A model generated the notes under the pieces. It saw only the letters and a list, made by a program, of their open reading frames with translations. It was not told the DNA's origin and searched no databases. A DNA stretch of 64,000 nt, taken from the NCBI GenBank assembly GCA_023417775.1, contig JAEZEJ010000062.1, positions 1-64,000 on the forward strand. The letters are read 5' to 3'. The position numbers and the translations under genes are program-made. The number at the start of each line of letters is the position of its first letter. Within the stretch, counting starts at the first letter, position 1. Positions 15,869-24,800 of this stretch are shown in pieces. This DNA comes from Actinomycetes bacterium. Its GTDB lineage: Bacteria > Actinomycetota > Actinomycetes > Propionibacteriales > Nocardioidaceae.

Positions 15869-16601
15869 CTGCTGTCCCCGCATGTCCCAGGTAGGCAGCC
15901 ATGACCTCGGGGCGACCGAGCTCATGGGGCTCGACGGTCATCTTGATGCCGCCGCCGTCGAGAAGCATGACCGACGAGCACAGGTCTTCCAGCAGTCCCC
16001 GGTTCTGCTCCATCAACAGCAGCCCGACGCCACTGTCGCGAATGTCCGCCAGGACACCCGCCAACGAATCGATGGCCACTGGCGCCAACCCCAACGAGGG
16101 CTCGTCGAACACGATGATCTTCGGTTCCTGGACCAGGGCACGGGCGATGGCCAGCATCTGCTGCTCGCCGCCGCTGAGACTCGCCGCCACGTGATCGCGT
16201 TTGCGGCCGAGAACCGGAAAGTGCTCGACCACGCGGGAGAGCATCGTCGCGGTCAAGGACTTGCCAACACCGTAGGCCGCCGCGACGAGGTTCTCGCGAA
16301 CGGACAACTGCGCGAACATCTCGCGGCCCTCCGGCACCAGCGAGACTCCACGACGAACCCGGTCACGCGCATGGTCCTTCGTCAAGTCGGCGCCGCCGAG
16401 ACTGACCGAACCACCATGCGCATCGAGAAGACCGGCGATCGTGAGCGCCAGGCAGCTCTTACCCGCGCCGTTCCGGCCGATCATGCCGATCGCCTCGCCT
16501 GACGCGACTCGGAAGTCGATGCCCTCCAACACGGCGATTCCGGGCAAGTAGCCGGCACTCACGGAACTGATCGTGAGGGTGTCTGCTGCTGTGGCACTCA
16601 T
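15858..16601 (-). CDS. livF: ABC transporter ATP-binding protein, LivF type
   Basis: The ATPase of 247 residues has Walker A GRNGAGKSCLA, the LivF-typical LVPEGREMFAQLSV segment, signature ASLSGGEQQMLAIARAL, Walker B IIVFDEPSLGLAP and the H-loop replacement LLMEQN that is typical of LivF. It powers uptake with LivG, LivH and LivM. ATG 16601 overlaps the livG stop as ATGA. The open frame upstream of it is only the reverse of livG. The whole importer is translationally coupled. Confidence 0.93.
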   Translation of the reverse strand: MSATAADTLTISSVSAGYLPGIAVLEGIDFRVASGEAIGMIGRNGAGKSCLALTIAGLLDAHGGSVSLGGADLTKDHARDRVRRGVSLVPEGREMFAQLSVRENLVAAAYGVGKSLTATMLSRVVEHFPVLGRKRDHVAASLSGGEQQMLAIARALVQEPKIIVFDEPSLGLAPVAIDSLAGVLADIRDSGVGLLLMEQNRGLLEDLCSSVMLLDGGGIKMTVEPHELGRPEVMAAYLGHAGTADAL

Positions 16602-17359
16602 ATGGAACTCCTCGTACCCAGGTAGGCGGTCTTGACGGCTTCGTCGGCGAGGACGGATTGGGTCACGCCCTGTGCGATGAGCTTGCCGGCGCTCAGGACG
16701 GCGAGCTGCTCGCACACCGACGCCACCAGACCGACGTCGTGTTCGACCAGGCACAGGGTCAGGTCGGGCAGGCTCTGTCGAACGGCCTTGAGCGCCGACA
16801 CCAGTTCGACGCGCTCCTTCGCGCTCAGACCGGCAGCAGGCTCGTCGAGCAACAGGACCCGCGGCGATGCCACGAGCGCCCTGGCGACCTCGCACAGCTT
16901 CTGGACGCCGTAGGGAACCTCGGCCGGGAGGTGCTCGGCGTACTCACCGCATCCCAGTTCCTCCAGCCACTTGTGCGCTTCTTTCTCGACATCGTCGACC
17001 TTGGTCTCGGCGAAGGTCGCACCGATCTGCGCGTTCTCAAGGATCGTCAGGCTCTGGGCCAACTGAGGGTGCTGGAACGTCCGGCTCAATCCGCGTTTAA
17101 TGCGATTTCGGGCCTTCGTCTTGCCCAGGTCGTTGCCGGCCAACATCACCGATCCCGCGCGAGGGGTGTACAGCCCCGACAGGACGTTCAGCATGGTGCT
17201 CTTGCCCGACCCGTTCGGGCCGATCAAACCGAGCCATTCGCCCCGGTCCAGGACCAGATTGATGTCGGCCAGCGCGTCGACACCGTAGAAGGTCATGTAA
17301 ATGCCACGCACCTCCAGGGCGGTCGACGTCGTGGTCATCGTGGCGTTCGCGGTCATCAT
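16598..17359 (-). CDS. livG: ABC transporter ATP-binding protein, LivG type
   Basis: The protein is 253 residues long with Walker A GPNGSGKSTMLN, Q-loop RTFQHPQLAQSL, signature EVPYGVQKLCEVARAL (a degenerate YG-Q form seen in LivG proteins), Walker B VLLLDEPAAGLS and switch His in LVEHDVGLV. It pairs with LivF as the second nucleotide-binding subunit. ATG 17359 overlaps the livM stop. Liv-type systems import branched amino acids, amides, urea or aromatic and alicyclic acids. In this island a carboxylated pathway substrate is more likely than leucine. Confidence 0.93.
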   Translation of the reverse strand: MMTANATMTTTSTALEVRGIYMTFYGVDALADINLVLDRGEWLGLIGPNGSGKSTMLNVLSGLYTPRAGSVMLAGNDLGKTKARNRIKRGLSRTFQHPQLAQSLTILENAQIGATFAETKVDDVEKEAHKWLEELGCGEYAEHLPAEVPYGVQKLCEVARALVASPRVLLLDEPAAGLSAKERVELVSALKAVRQSLPDLTLCLVEHDVGLVASVCEQLAVLSAGKLIAQGVTQSVLADEAVKTAYLGTRSSI

Positions 17360-18414
17360 GCGGCCTTCCGGGTGCTCTTGCGATCCATCAGCTGTAGTCC
17401 CGCGCGCTCGATCCACTCGGCCAGACCCTTGCCACCGGCGAAGAGGCCCAGGAGCAGCAGCGCACCGAACAGGATGCCCGTGCCCGCTGCAGGCATGATC
17501 GTCTGCAACTGCACCGGCAGGACGCCGACGAACAGCCCTCCGAGCAGCGCACCCCAGGCGCTGCGCGGACCGGCGATCACACTGCCGACCAGGATCCAGA
17601 TGCCGAGCATGAAGTGGAAACCGGTGGGGCCGATGTAGCCGAGGGTCAGGGCGAAGAGCACACCGGCGATGCCTTGCAGCCCTCCGGCCCAGGTCCAGAT
17701 AGCGACCTTCGTGATTCTGGGGCTGAAGCCGTTGACCTTGCCAGCCAGTTCCGCCTCGCCGATGATCAGCGCGGCCCTGCCGGAGCGGCTGTTCAACATG
17801 TAGAGACTTGCGGCGCCGAGGAGCCCGAAGACCACGAGGGAGACGAGCAGCATCTGCCACGTCCCTCCGGAAAGGGCCAGACCGAACGGCGCCCAGTCGT
17901 ACGGCGCGGCGATGCCTTCGTCGCCACCGGTGAAGTCCTTGAGGTAGATCACGAATGTGGGAACGGCGAATGCCATCGTGAACGTGGCGAGCGCCGTGAA
18001 GATTCCCTGGAGTCGTGTCGTGGGAACGGCGATCACCGCCGCGGCGATGGTGGTAACCACCACGGCGAAGGCGACCGCGATCGTCGTGTCCATACCTTTG
18101 GTGGTGGCGTAACAGAACACGTAGGCGCCCAGGGCCATGAAGGCCGCGCCGCTGAGATTCATCTCTCCGAGGAGACCGAGTACCGCGTTGTTCCCCAGGA
18201 TCGCAATCGCGTAGACGACGCTCAGGACGACGCCGTAACGGATTCCCGGGTTGGCGTTGGCGCCGACGACGAAGACGATCGCGCAGGCCGCGGCCAGGGT
18301 CGCCAATCTGAGACCGATACGGCCGCGGCCGGTAATGGCAGCTGCGCGGCTGCTCAGCCGCTGCCGCGGCGTGGAGGGCTTCTGGACCGGTACTTCAACT
18401 TCTTGAGTCGTCAT
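17356..18414 (-). CDS. livM: ABC transporter permease, LivM type
   Basis: The permease of 352 residues has a hydrophilic N-terminal tail of about 35 residues and then around nine to ten membrane segments. It contains the LivM landmark NNAVLGLLGEMNLSGAAFMALGAY and the cytoplasmic coupling loop AELAGKVNGFSPRITKVAIWTWAGGLQGIAG. It forms the channel with LivH. Its start overlaps the livH stop (TGATG). Confidence 0.92.
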   Translation of the reverse strand: MTTQEVEVPVQKPSTPRQRLSSRAAAITGRGRIGLRLATLAAACAIVFVVGANANPGIRYGVVLSVVYAIAILGNNAVLGLLGEMNLSGAAFMALGAYVFCYATTKGMDTTIAVAFAVVVTTIAAAVIAVPTTRLQGIFTALATFTMAFAVPTFVIYLKDFTGGDEGIAAPYDWAPFGLALSGGTWQMLLVSLVVFGLLGAASLYMLNSRSGRAALIIGEAELAGKVNGFSPRITKVAIWTWAGGLQGIAGVLFALTLGYIGPTGFHFMLGIWILVGSVIAGPRSAWGALLGGLFVGVLPVQLQTIMPAAGTGILFGALLLLGLFAGGKGLAEWIERAGLQLMDRKSTRKAA

Positions 18415-19286
18415 CAGACCCTCACCAGCTCACGTCGGCCGAACAGGCCGTTGGGACGGAAAATCAGGACTGTCAACATGGTCACCCACAGCACGGCCGG
18501 GACCAGGTTGGGATCGGTGTAGGCACCGGCGAGATTGGCAATGACGCCGATCCCGATACCGGCGACGAGCGCCCCGAAGATGCTGGAGAACCCGCCGATC
18601 ACGAGCGCACAGAATCCGTAGACCAGTAGCTGGTTCACGCTCACCGGCGACAGCGATAGGATCGGGGCGACGAACAGCCCCAGGATCCCGGCCAGAGTCC
18701 CCGCGACGATCCAGCTGACCACCTTGAGCCGGCGGTCCGGGATGCCCATGATCTGACCAGCGAACCTGTTGTCGTTGACCGCCCTCATCGCGACTCCCAT
18801 GTGGGAGCGCCGGAAAAACAGACCCAGCCCGATGAAGATGGCTGCGCTGGCGAGGAATCCGATGATATCGGACCACGTGAGGTGCACCACGCCTACGGTC
18901 AACGCGGTCGAACCGTTCACCTCTGGGTAAGCGTGCGGATCACCGCCGACCGTGACATTGAGAATGCCTCCGATAACGAGCGACACTCCGATGGTCGACA
19001 AGGCGGCCGGTAGGTGACCGTGTTTCTCCAACGGGATGGCCACGAAGGCACCTACCAGTCCTCCCAGCACGGAGGCGAGCACCACGACTATCAGTGCGGT
19101 CAGCAAGTAACCGCGACCCGCGGAGTACGCCAGCAACCCGACATATAGGCCGACGGCCGCGATGTCGCCCTGGGCGAAACTGATGTAGCCCGAGGTTCGG
19201 AAGATCACGACCAACGCGGCTCCGGAGAGGGAATACACCACCCCGACCACCACACCGAGCACCAGGCTCGGAATCAACAGTTCCAT
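18414..19286 (-). CDS. livH: ABC transporter permease, LivH type
   Basis: This 290-residue permease of about eight membrane segments shows the family elements VVYSLSGAALVVIFRTSGYISFAQGD and the coupling segment MRAVNDNRFAGQIMGI. It lies 47 bases downstream of the binding-protein gene and is coupled to livM. With livK, livM, livG and livF the importer is complete. Confidence 0.93.
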   Translation of the reverse strand: MELLIPSLVLGVVVGVVYSLSGAALVVIFRTSGYISFAQGDIAAVGLYVGLLAYSAGRGYLLTALIVVVLASVLGGLVGAFVAIPLEKHGHLPAALSTIGVSLVIGGILNVTVGGDPHAYPEVNGSTALTVGVVHLTWSDIIGFLASAAIFIGLGLFFRRSHMGVAMRAVNDNRFAGQIMGIPDRRLKVVSWIVAGTLAGILGLFVAPILSLSPVSVNQLLVYGFCALVIGGFSSIFGALVAGIGIGVIANLAGAYTDPNLVPAVLWVTMLTVLIFRPNGLFGRRELVRV

Positions 19287-19333
19287 GGAACTACTCCTTC
19301 AACTTCGAATCCAGGGCGACCGTCGGGGTGCGG

Positions 19334-20509
19334 TCAGCTCACGTCCGGAAGGGGCTGGGATGGCTTGAACTCGATGTACTTGCCGCCTTCGAGCTTGAGC
19401 ACCTGGGCAGCCTTGGCTCCACCATGCTCGTCCGGTGTCCAGTCGATGCCCTTGATGTAGTCGCTGTCGATCTGCATCGTGTCCATCACCTTCTGGATGT
19501 CTGCCGCCGAGGGCGCTCCGCCGGCTTCCTCGACGGCCTGCTTCAGGACTTCGACACACATCTCACCGATCGTGTAGCCGGCGATCGTCGCACCGGAATT
19601 GGCTTCGACCTCCGGAGCGTACTTCTGCAGTGTCTCGCTGTACTCGGCACCGATCTCGGACTCAGTCGTGATGTAGGGGGTGACGAAGTAAGCGCGGCCG
19701 TCGATGGCTCCCTTGGTCAGCTCGACCAGGGTCTTGTTCTGACTGGAGTAGGACAGGCCCCAGATGGGCTTGTATCCCAGCTTCTCCGCGGCGTTGATAA
19801 TCGGGCCCGCCGTGTTCGCCTGGGCCGAGGGCATCAGCACCACGTCGGCACCGGAGGCCTTGAGCTGAATGGCCTGCGCGCTGAAGTCCGTGCCGGTCAG
19901 GTCGAACTTGACCTTCGCGGCCAGTTCCTTGCCGTTCTCCTCCATGATCGCTTCGGCCCCCTCGAGCGAGGACACGCCCAGAATGTCGTCGCTGTAGACG
20001 ACGGCGACGCTCTTGGCGTCCAGGTCCTCGAGGGAGAACTGCGCCAGCAGGGCACCCATCCCGTCAAAGGGTGAGCTCGCCAGATACGCGTACTCGCCCG
20101 CGAGAGCGGGTGCGCCAGCATTGACGATGGTCGGGATCTTCTTCTGCGCGAGGTAGTCCTTGACGGCACCGAACGGCACCGACCCCTGCGGTCCGCACAG
20201 GAACACGGCCTGGTCGGTCTCCACCAGTTGCCGCGCCACGCCGGGCGTGTTCGCGGGGTTGAACTGGTCATCCTTGACGATGTACTCGATCTTGACGCCA
20301 TCGATCCCGCCGGCATCGTTGACCTTCTTGATCGCGGCCTCGGTGGCTTTGATTCCTGATGACGCGGAGACGGCGGGTCCACTCAACGGAGAAAAAGCAC
20401 CGACGATGACGGTGTCGCCACCCGCGCCACCGTCATCGCTGCCACACGCGGACAACGCTCCGGCACTGAGCGCTAGCGCAGCGGCCACGCCGATAATCGA
20501 CTTCGACAT
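19334..20509 (-). CDS. livK: Liv-type substrate-binding lipoprotein
   Basis: The N-terminus has a lipoprotein signal (IIGVAAALALSAGALSAC) with the Cys as lipidation site, followed by a Gly/Asp-rich linker. The mature protein shows the type I periplasmic-binding fold of branched-chain amino acid receptors (GAFSPLSGPAVSASSGIKATEAA, FLCGPQGSVPFGAV, YSDDILGVSSLEGA). ATG 20509 is chosen because AAGGA lies seven bases upstream. It leads the longest transcription unit of the island, preceded by operator C, so uptake is under the same control as catabolism. The ligand cannot be inferred from the pocket by eye. Confidence 0.92.
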   Translation of the reverse strand: MSKSIIGVAAALALSAGALSACGSDDGGAGGDTVIVGAFSPLSGPAVSASSGIKATEAAIKKVNDAGGIDGVKIEYIVKDDQFNPANTPGVARQLVETDQAVFLCGPQGSVPFGAVKDYLAQKKIPTIVNAGAPALAGEYAYLASSPFDGMGALLAQFSLEDLDAKSVAVVYSDDILGVSSLEGAEAIMEENGKELAAKVKFDLTGTDFSAQAIQLKASGADVVLMPSAQANTAGPIINAAEKLGYKPIWGLSYSSQNKTLVELTKGAIDGRAYFVTPYITTESEIGAEYSETLQKYAPEVEANSGATIAGYTIGEMCVEVLKQAVEEAGGAPSAADIQKVMDTMQIDSDYIKGIDWTPDEHGGAKAAQVLKLEGGKYIEFKPSQPLPDVS

Positions 20510-20530
20510 TCTTTTTCCTTCTTCCATTCA

Positions 20531-20552
20531 TGTGAACGAACGTTCGCCCACA
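20531..20552. promoter_or_regulatory. Operator C, livK promoter (core CGAACGTTCG)
   Basis: A near-perfect palindrome of 22 bases with core CGAACGTTCG at 20537-20546 and outer TGTG/CACA arms, 22 bases before the livK start. It belongs to the class with a four-base ACGT spacer between GAACGA and TCG half-sites. The right flank CCCACATTAG recurs at operator F. Confidence 0.7.
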
Positions 20553-20611
20553 TTAGTGATCTGCACCACACAGCGTCAAGGCTTCGATGTCGCCTCGACG
20601 GAGTGTTCTGG

Positions 20612-21376
20612 CTACTTTCCCTGCCAGCGGGGCTTCCTTCCCTCCCGGAAGGCGGCTGGCCCCTCTGCTGCGTCCAAGCTGTTGTAGATCGGCGCGAAAA
20701 TGGCATCTGCCGCTTCCTCCGCGGCCCGCTCCCCCGTCTCATAGGCAAGCTTCACGACGTCCAGATGACCGCGGATCGTCAGCGGCGCATTGGCACAGAT
20801 ACGGTCGGCCATCGCTCGCGCCTCGGTCATCAGGTCAGTGGGCTCGACGAGCCTGTTCACCAGCCCCAGTTCGTACGCACGCCGGGCAGAAATCGGCTCT
20901 GCCAGGACTAAGAGCTCGGTGTAGACCCGACGCGGCAGCATGCTGGCGAGGGGTGTCGACCACGGGGCCCCGCGACCCCATTTCGCCTCGGCGATGCAGA
21001 AGCTGGCGGTGGTCGATGCCACACACAGATCTGCCATCTGGGCGAGCAGGAATCCTCCCGCGTAGGCGGCCCCGTTGACCGCAGCGATCACCGGCTTGTC
21101 GAGGTGGACGTTGCGACCCAGGCGCGGTGTGAAATCACGCGGAGGGACCTTGAGGTTGAGTCGAGCCATCTCCTTGAGGTCCGCTCCAGCCGAGAAGGAT
21201 CGCTCACCCGCTCCGGTGACGATGACGACCCGACACGCGTCATCCGCCTGAGCCGCCCGGAATGCCGTGAACAAGCCCTCACGAACCTCGGCATTCAGAG
21301 CATTGCGCTGCTCTGGCCGGTTGATCGTGATCTCGTACACCGCTGCGCGGCGTTCCACCACCAACTGTTCTGGCAT
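20612..21376 (-). CDS. Enoyl-CoA hydratase/isomerase family protein
   Basis: This 254-residue crotonase-fold protein has INRPEQRNALNAEV, the oxyanion-hole segment FSAGADLKEMA, and NGAAYAGGFLLAQMADLCVAS. The position of the first catalytic Glu is occupied within AYAGGFLLAQ, while AEAKWGRG supplies the second Glu, so hydratase chemistry is possible but not certain. ATG 21376 follows GAGGAGG and is three bases after the AtuA-like stop, so the two are co-transcribed. It is a likely beta-oxidation-type step on the CoA-activated intermediate. Confidence 0.87.
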   Translation of the reverse strand: MPEQLVVERRAAVYEITINRPEQRNALNAEVREGLFTAFRAAQADDACRVVIVTGAGERSFSAGADLKEMARLNLKVPPRDFTPRLGRNVHLDKPVIAAVNGAAYAGGFLLAQMADLCVASTTASFCIAEAKWGRGAPWSTPLASMLPRRVYTELLVLAEPISARRAYELGLVNRLVEPTDLMTEARAMADRICANAPLTIRGHLDVVKLAYETGERAAEEAADAIFAPIYNSLDAAEGPAAFREGRKPRWQGK

Positions 21377-21379
21377 CGC

Positions 21380-23167
21380 TCAGTCCCTCCTCGCGTGGCG
21401 ACCTGCCTGATCGGCAAGCGCCTCAGGAATCGGCACGACCTTGGCCCGCAGGTACTCGCCCAGACCCTTGGCCTGCGGATCGAAACGCAGCGTCTGGGAG
21501 ACTCCGCGGTCGAGGAAGCCCTGGATCACGAAGTTCATCGCCCGCATCTTGGGGAACTCGTAGCGCTGGATGCCCAGACCCTTCACCTCGGGCAACAAGC
21601 TCTCGAGGCACTCGGTGGTCAACCAGCTGCGCAGCCACGTCCACGCTTCATCGGTCTGCGCCCACACACCGAGATTCGCGACTCCGGCCTTGTCTCCGCT
21701 GCGGGCACCGATCAGTTCCCCGAGGGGCATCGTGCGCCACGGCTCGTGGTCGATGCTGGAGACCGGCTCTGTCGCCGTGGCCTGATGTTCAGGGAGCGGT
21801 TCGTCACTCGACGGTCCCCACGGCACCGCGAAATGCTCGTCTTCGAGATCCACCCGGATTGGCACATCGGCCTTCGGGACCAGGCACGGCCACTGGACCC
21901 CGATCTGGCGCGGGCTCGAGGGCGGGGTGGTGAAGTACAGCCCGGGAATGCTGGAGATACCCAGTTCCACGATACGGTCCGAGAACTCCGCTCTGCCGAC
22001 CCGTTCGCGGTTGCTGTCACGCGCGGCCACGATTGCCCAGGCCGTCGCCGAACCATAGGAGTCCGGGTCCGGCTGGTCACCGCCGATGACCGAAATGTCG
22101 AAGGCTTCGAACGTCGACTCGTCCCCGAGATAGTCGTGCAGCTGGTCGGTAATCCACCGCAGCTTCTTCTGCTGATTCAGGCCCGTCATGCCGAGCGTCA
22201 TCTGGTTCCGGTAACCACCGTGGTAGGACAACGAGAGCTTGGTCGTCGAGGTTGGGACGAGCCCGCGCACTCCGGAGATCTTCACCCGGTCGTCTCCGAG
22301 GTCATGCAACTCGATGGAGTTCCAGTCCACGACGACATCCGGGTTGTGGTAGTAACCGGATGTCACCTCGTAGACCATCTGGGCGAGCACCGTGTCCGTG
22401 TTGACCACCCCTCCGGTACCCGAAACCTTCGTGACGACGGACGAACCGTCCTCGAAGACCTCAGCGATCGGCATGCCGGGCAACCCCAGGTCTCCCTCCC
22501 GGTCGAAGAATGCGTAACTACCACCCGTAGCTTGAGCTCCACACTCGATCGCATGACCCACGGCGACCCCACCGGCCAAAGCGTCGTAGTCGTCCGTGGC
22601 CCAGCCAAAGTGCGCCATGGCGGGCGCCAAGACGAGAACCGCATCCGTGACGCGGCCTGTGACGACGATTCGTGCGCCCCTGTCGATCGCCGCGACGACA
22701 CCTCCCGCACCCAGGTAGGCGTTCGCCGTGATGATCTCGTCGACATCGACTGGCAGCGGTTCACCGGTATCCAGGTGCAGGAGCGGCCGATTGCGACCCT
22801 CGGCCAGCAGGTGCGACTTCAAGTTGTCCCCGTGGACCGCGGCGACTGGGAGATCGACGCCCTCCTCACGGCACACCTGGCGGATGGCCTGGGCACAGGA
22901 GACGGGATCGAGTCCGCCCGCGTTCGTGACGACCGTGACGCCCTGCTGCGCAATCCAGCCGATGCTGGCCCGCAGCTCTTCGACGAATCCGTCGGCATAG
23001 CCGACTTTGCCGCGCTCCATATTCTTGCCGAGCACCAGCATGGTCAACTCGGCCAAGTAGTCCGCGATGAGGAAGTCGACTTTCTCGTCGCGGAAGTCGC
23101 CCATCGCGCCACGGCGGTCGCCGTAGTAACCCCCGTAGGCGCCGATCCTCACTGAACTCATACTCAC
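21380..23167 (-). CDS. AtuA-like (DUF1446) acyclic terpene utilisation family protein
   Basis: The 595-residue protein has the DUF1446/AtuA N-terminal domain: RIGAYGGYYGDR, DFLIADYLAELTM, VTNAGGLDP, GRVTDAVLVLAPAMAHFGW and the ECGAQATGG signature. It also has the C-terminal AtuA-like ferredoxin-fold domain (GELIGARSGDKAGVANLGVWA). AtuA is needed for growth on citronellol and geraniol in Pseudomonas, but its chemistry is unknown. No biotin-dependent geranyl-CoA carboxylase is present here, so the protein must act in another context. GTG 23167 has GGAG five bases upstream; ATG 23161 is an alternative. It is co-transcribed with the enoyl-CoA hydratase behind operator D. Confidence 0.9.
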   Translation of the reverse strand: MSMSSVRIGAYGGYYGDRRGAMGDFRDEKVDFLIADYLAELTMLVLGKNMERGKVGYADGFVEELRASIGWIAQQGVTVVTNAGGLDPVSCAQAIRQVCREEGVDLPVAAVHGDNLKSHLLAEGRNRPLLHLDTGEPLPVDVDEIITANAYLGAGGVVAAIDRGARIVVTGRVTDAVLVLAPAMAHFGWATDDYDALAGGVAVGHAIECGAQATGGSYAFFDREGDLGLPGMPIAEVFEDGSSVVTKVSGTGGVVNTDTVLAQMVYEVTSGYYHNPDVVVDWNSIELHDLGDDRVKISGVRGLVPTSTTKLSLSYHGGYRNQMTLGMTGLNQQKKLRWITDQLHDYLGDESTFEAFDISVIGGDQPDPDSYGSATAWAIVAARDSNRERVGRAEFSDRIVELGISSIPGLYFTTPPSSPRQIGVQWPCLVPKADVPIRVDLEDEHFAVPWGPSSDEPLPEHQATATEPVSSIDHEPWRTMPLGELIGARSGDKAGVANLGVWAQTDEAWTWLRSWLTTECLESLLPEVKGLGIQRYEFPKMRAMNFVIQGFLDRGVSQTLRFDPQAKGLGEYLRAKVVPIPEALADQAGRHARRD

Positions 23168-23243
23168 CAGTTCTCCTCGATATTCCTATGCGTCGAGCCG
23201 AGACCGGTCGACGTCCAGCACGCCTCAGTCGACCTCTCGACTG

Positions 23244-23257
23244 AACGAACGTTCGTT
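23244..23257. promoter_or_regulatory. Operator D (AACGAACGTTCGTT)
   Basis: A perfect 14-base palindrome located 77 bases upstream of the AtuA-like gene and downstream of the ferredoxin gene end. It is the most symmetrical member of the spacer class (GAACGA-ACGT-TCGTT). The distance leaves room for a leader. Confidence 0.7.
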
Positions 23258-23321
23258 TTTGCCAGGGCGGACGTGTCCCTTCTCCCCGCTGACCAGGGCC
23301 ACGTCCGAGGCAGAGCCCTCC

Positions 23322-23546
23322 TCAGGTCCTGCTGTACAAGCGAAGGGAAATCGCCCGCGTCGGGCACACCTCCTCGGCCGCCACGGCTGCTAGAGCGTCG
23401 GTCTCGCCTTCGACCGACCCGGGCGCGGTGGCCACACCGAGATCCTCATCGACCGTAAAGATGTGTCCCGATACCCGCTCGCAGTACCCCAAGCCCTGGC
23501 ACACATCGGTGTCGATGAGGATGTCGGCCTTGCTGTAATCGCTCAT
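23322..23546 (-). CDS. 3Fe-4S-type ferredoxin of the P450 redox chain
   Basis: The 74-residue ferredoxin has DTDVCQGLGYCERVSGHIF and EEVCPTRAI, that is Cys-x5-Cys and a distal Cys-Pro. This is the three-cysteine pattern of actinobacterial P450-partner ferredoxins that carry a 3Fe-4S cluster. ATG 23546 has GAGGAAG eight bases upstream and starts two bases after the P450 stop. Its position directly behind the tandem P450 genes makes it their likely electron donor. Confidence 0.92.
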   Translation of the reverse strand: MSDYSKADILIDTDVCQGLGYCERVSGHIFTVDEDLGVATAPGSVEGETDALAAVAAEEVCPTRAISLRLYSRT

Positions 23547-23548
23547 TT

Positions 23549-24787
23549 TCACAACTTCCTCAACAGGATCGGCACTGACTCGTACGAGTCCTCGACAGTC
23601 GTACGGTTGCGCACGGGCGGGTTCTCCGGGTCGAGTTCGATGCCGCGCTGATAGAGCGTGCGCAAGATCTTGACCATCGTCCCCTCGGTCGCCTGGGACG
23701 GGTCGGCCTTATTGGCCAAGCCGGTGACGAGTGGACGTCCGATGCACATGTGGACGCCGTTCCCAAAGTTCAGGCCCCACGGTTGCGTGCCCTTCGGCAG
23801 CTCCCGCTCCAGGTCGTACTCCGCAGCGTCCTCACCGAACTTCGAGGTATCGAGATTGGAGTGCGTGAAGAACAGAGCGACTTCCTCGCCCTCGGTGATC
23901 TCCCGACCCGACTTCAAGGTCACGTCCCCGGTCGCCTTGCGCGACAGGGCCGGCGCCGGCAGGTGCAGGCGCAGGGATTCGGTCGCGGCGCGACGCAGGA
24001 ACTCCGGGTCGTCAAGCCGAGCCCGATCTTCGGGATGATCCTTCAGCCACTCCTCCAGGTGCACGAATGCCAGCGGAAGCGCCTGGGTGGTCGTGGCGCT
24101 GGCCGCCACCAAGGCCAGGACACATTCACGCCAGATGTAGTCCTCCTCGTAACCTTCGGACTTCTCATGGAGCGCGATCAGCGTCAACAGGTCGACCGGA
24201 AGTGTGTTCTCATCGCCAGAGAGCTCCGCCTGCTCGGCGACGAGCTTGCGTCGACGATTCAGCGACGGGCGGAGAAACTCCTCGACGCACTCGTTGAGCG
24301 CTTGGACTCCTTCATCCAACACCTCGACATGGGACCGCATCGACCACTCGACGGCCGACGCGGCGGCCAGCAATGCCACTTGTTCACGAAAACGGTTCGT
24401 CTTCTCCTCGGTGTCGACACCGTCGACACCGGTGACGAGGGCGGTGATGCGCGTCAGCATCGAGCGCACGAGTGGCACGAGATCCGCGCGCGCGACGCCC
24501 TCGGAGTCGGCGGTTCGTGACAGGTCCTGGAGAATCTGCTGGATCGGCGGCATGAGCGCCTCGGTCTCGAGGAACTGCAGAGCCGACCGCGAGAACATCG
24601 AAGAGAACGTCGCGCGCCGCGCCAGGTGCTCCTGGCCATCGGTCATCAACAGAACATCTCCGTAGACCGGCTCACTCTCCTTATGCGAGTTCTGGACGAA
24701 GTGAGGCGAGCGAAGCACCTCCATCACTTCGTCGAAGGCCTCGATTCGCGTCTGATGGGCATAGGGCGGCGCTTCAAAACGGATCAT
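23549..24787 (-). CDS. Cytochrome P450 (tandem pair, second gene)
   Basis: This P450 of 412 residues has ESLRLHLPAPALSR (K-helix), the heme loop LNFGNGVHMCIGRP with Cys at about 348, and an I-helix reading LVAASATTTQALP, where the conserved acid before Thr-Thr is Ala. It is clearly a paralogue of the next gene: both begin with an FEAPPYA motif and end NPPVRxRxxVxDxxESxPIxLRxL. ATG 24787 is set by AGGAG six bases upstream. It is transcribed 13 bases downstream of its paralogue and ahead of the ferredoxin. Confidence 0.93.
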   Translation of the reverse strand: MIRFEAPPYAHQTRIEAFDEVMEVLRSPHFVQNSHKESEPVYGDVLLMTDGQEHLARRATFSSMFSRSALQFLETEALMPPIQQILQDLSRTADSEGVARADLVPLVRSMLTRITALVTGVDGVDTEEKTNRFREQVALLAAASAVEWSMRSHVEVLDEGVQALNECVEEFLRPSLNRRRKLVAEQAELSGDENTLPVDLLTLIALHEKSEGYEEDYIWRECVLALVAASATTTQALPLAFVHLEEWLKDHPEDRARLDDPEFLRRAATESLRLHLPAPALSRKATGDVTLKSGREITEGEEVALFFTHSNLDTSKFGEDAAEYDLERELPKGTQPWGLNFGNGVHMCIGRPLVTGLANKADPSQATEGTMVKILRTLYQRGIELDPENPPVRNRTTVEDSYESVPILLRKL

Positions 24788-24800
24788 CACTGACTCCTAC

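Noticed and set aside
15858..20509. Branched-chain amino acid transporter as the literal function
   Set aside because: Liv-type importers carry many ligands, and its control by the island operator and coupling to catabolic genes make leucine uptake less likely.
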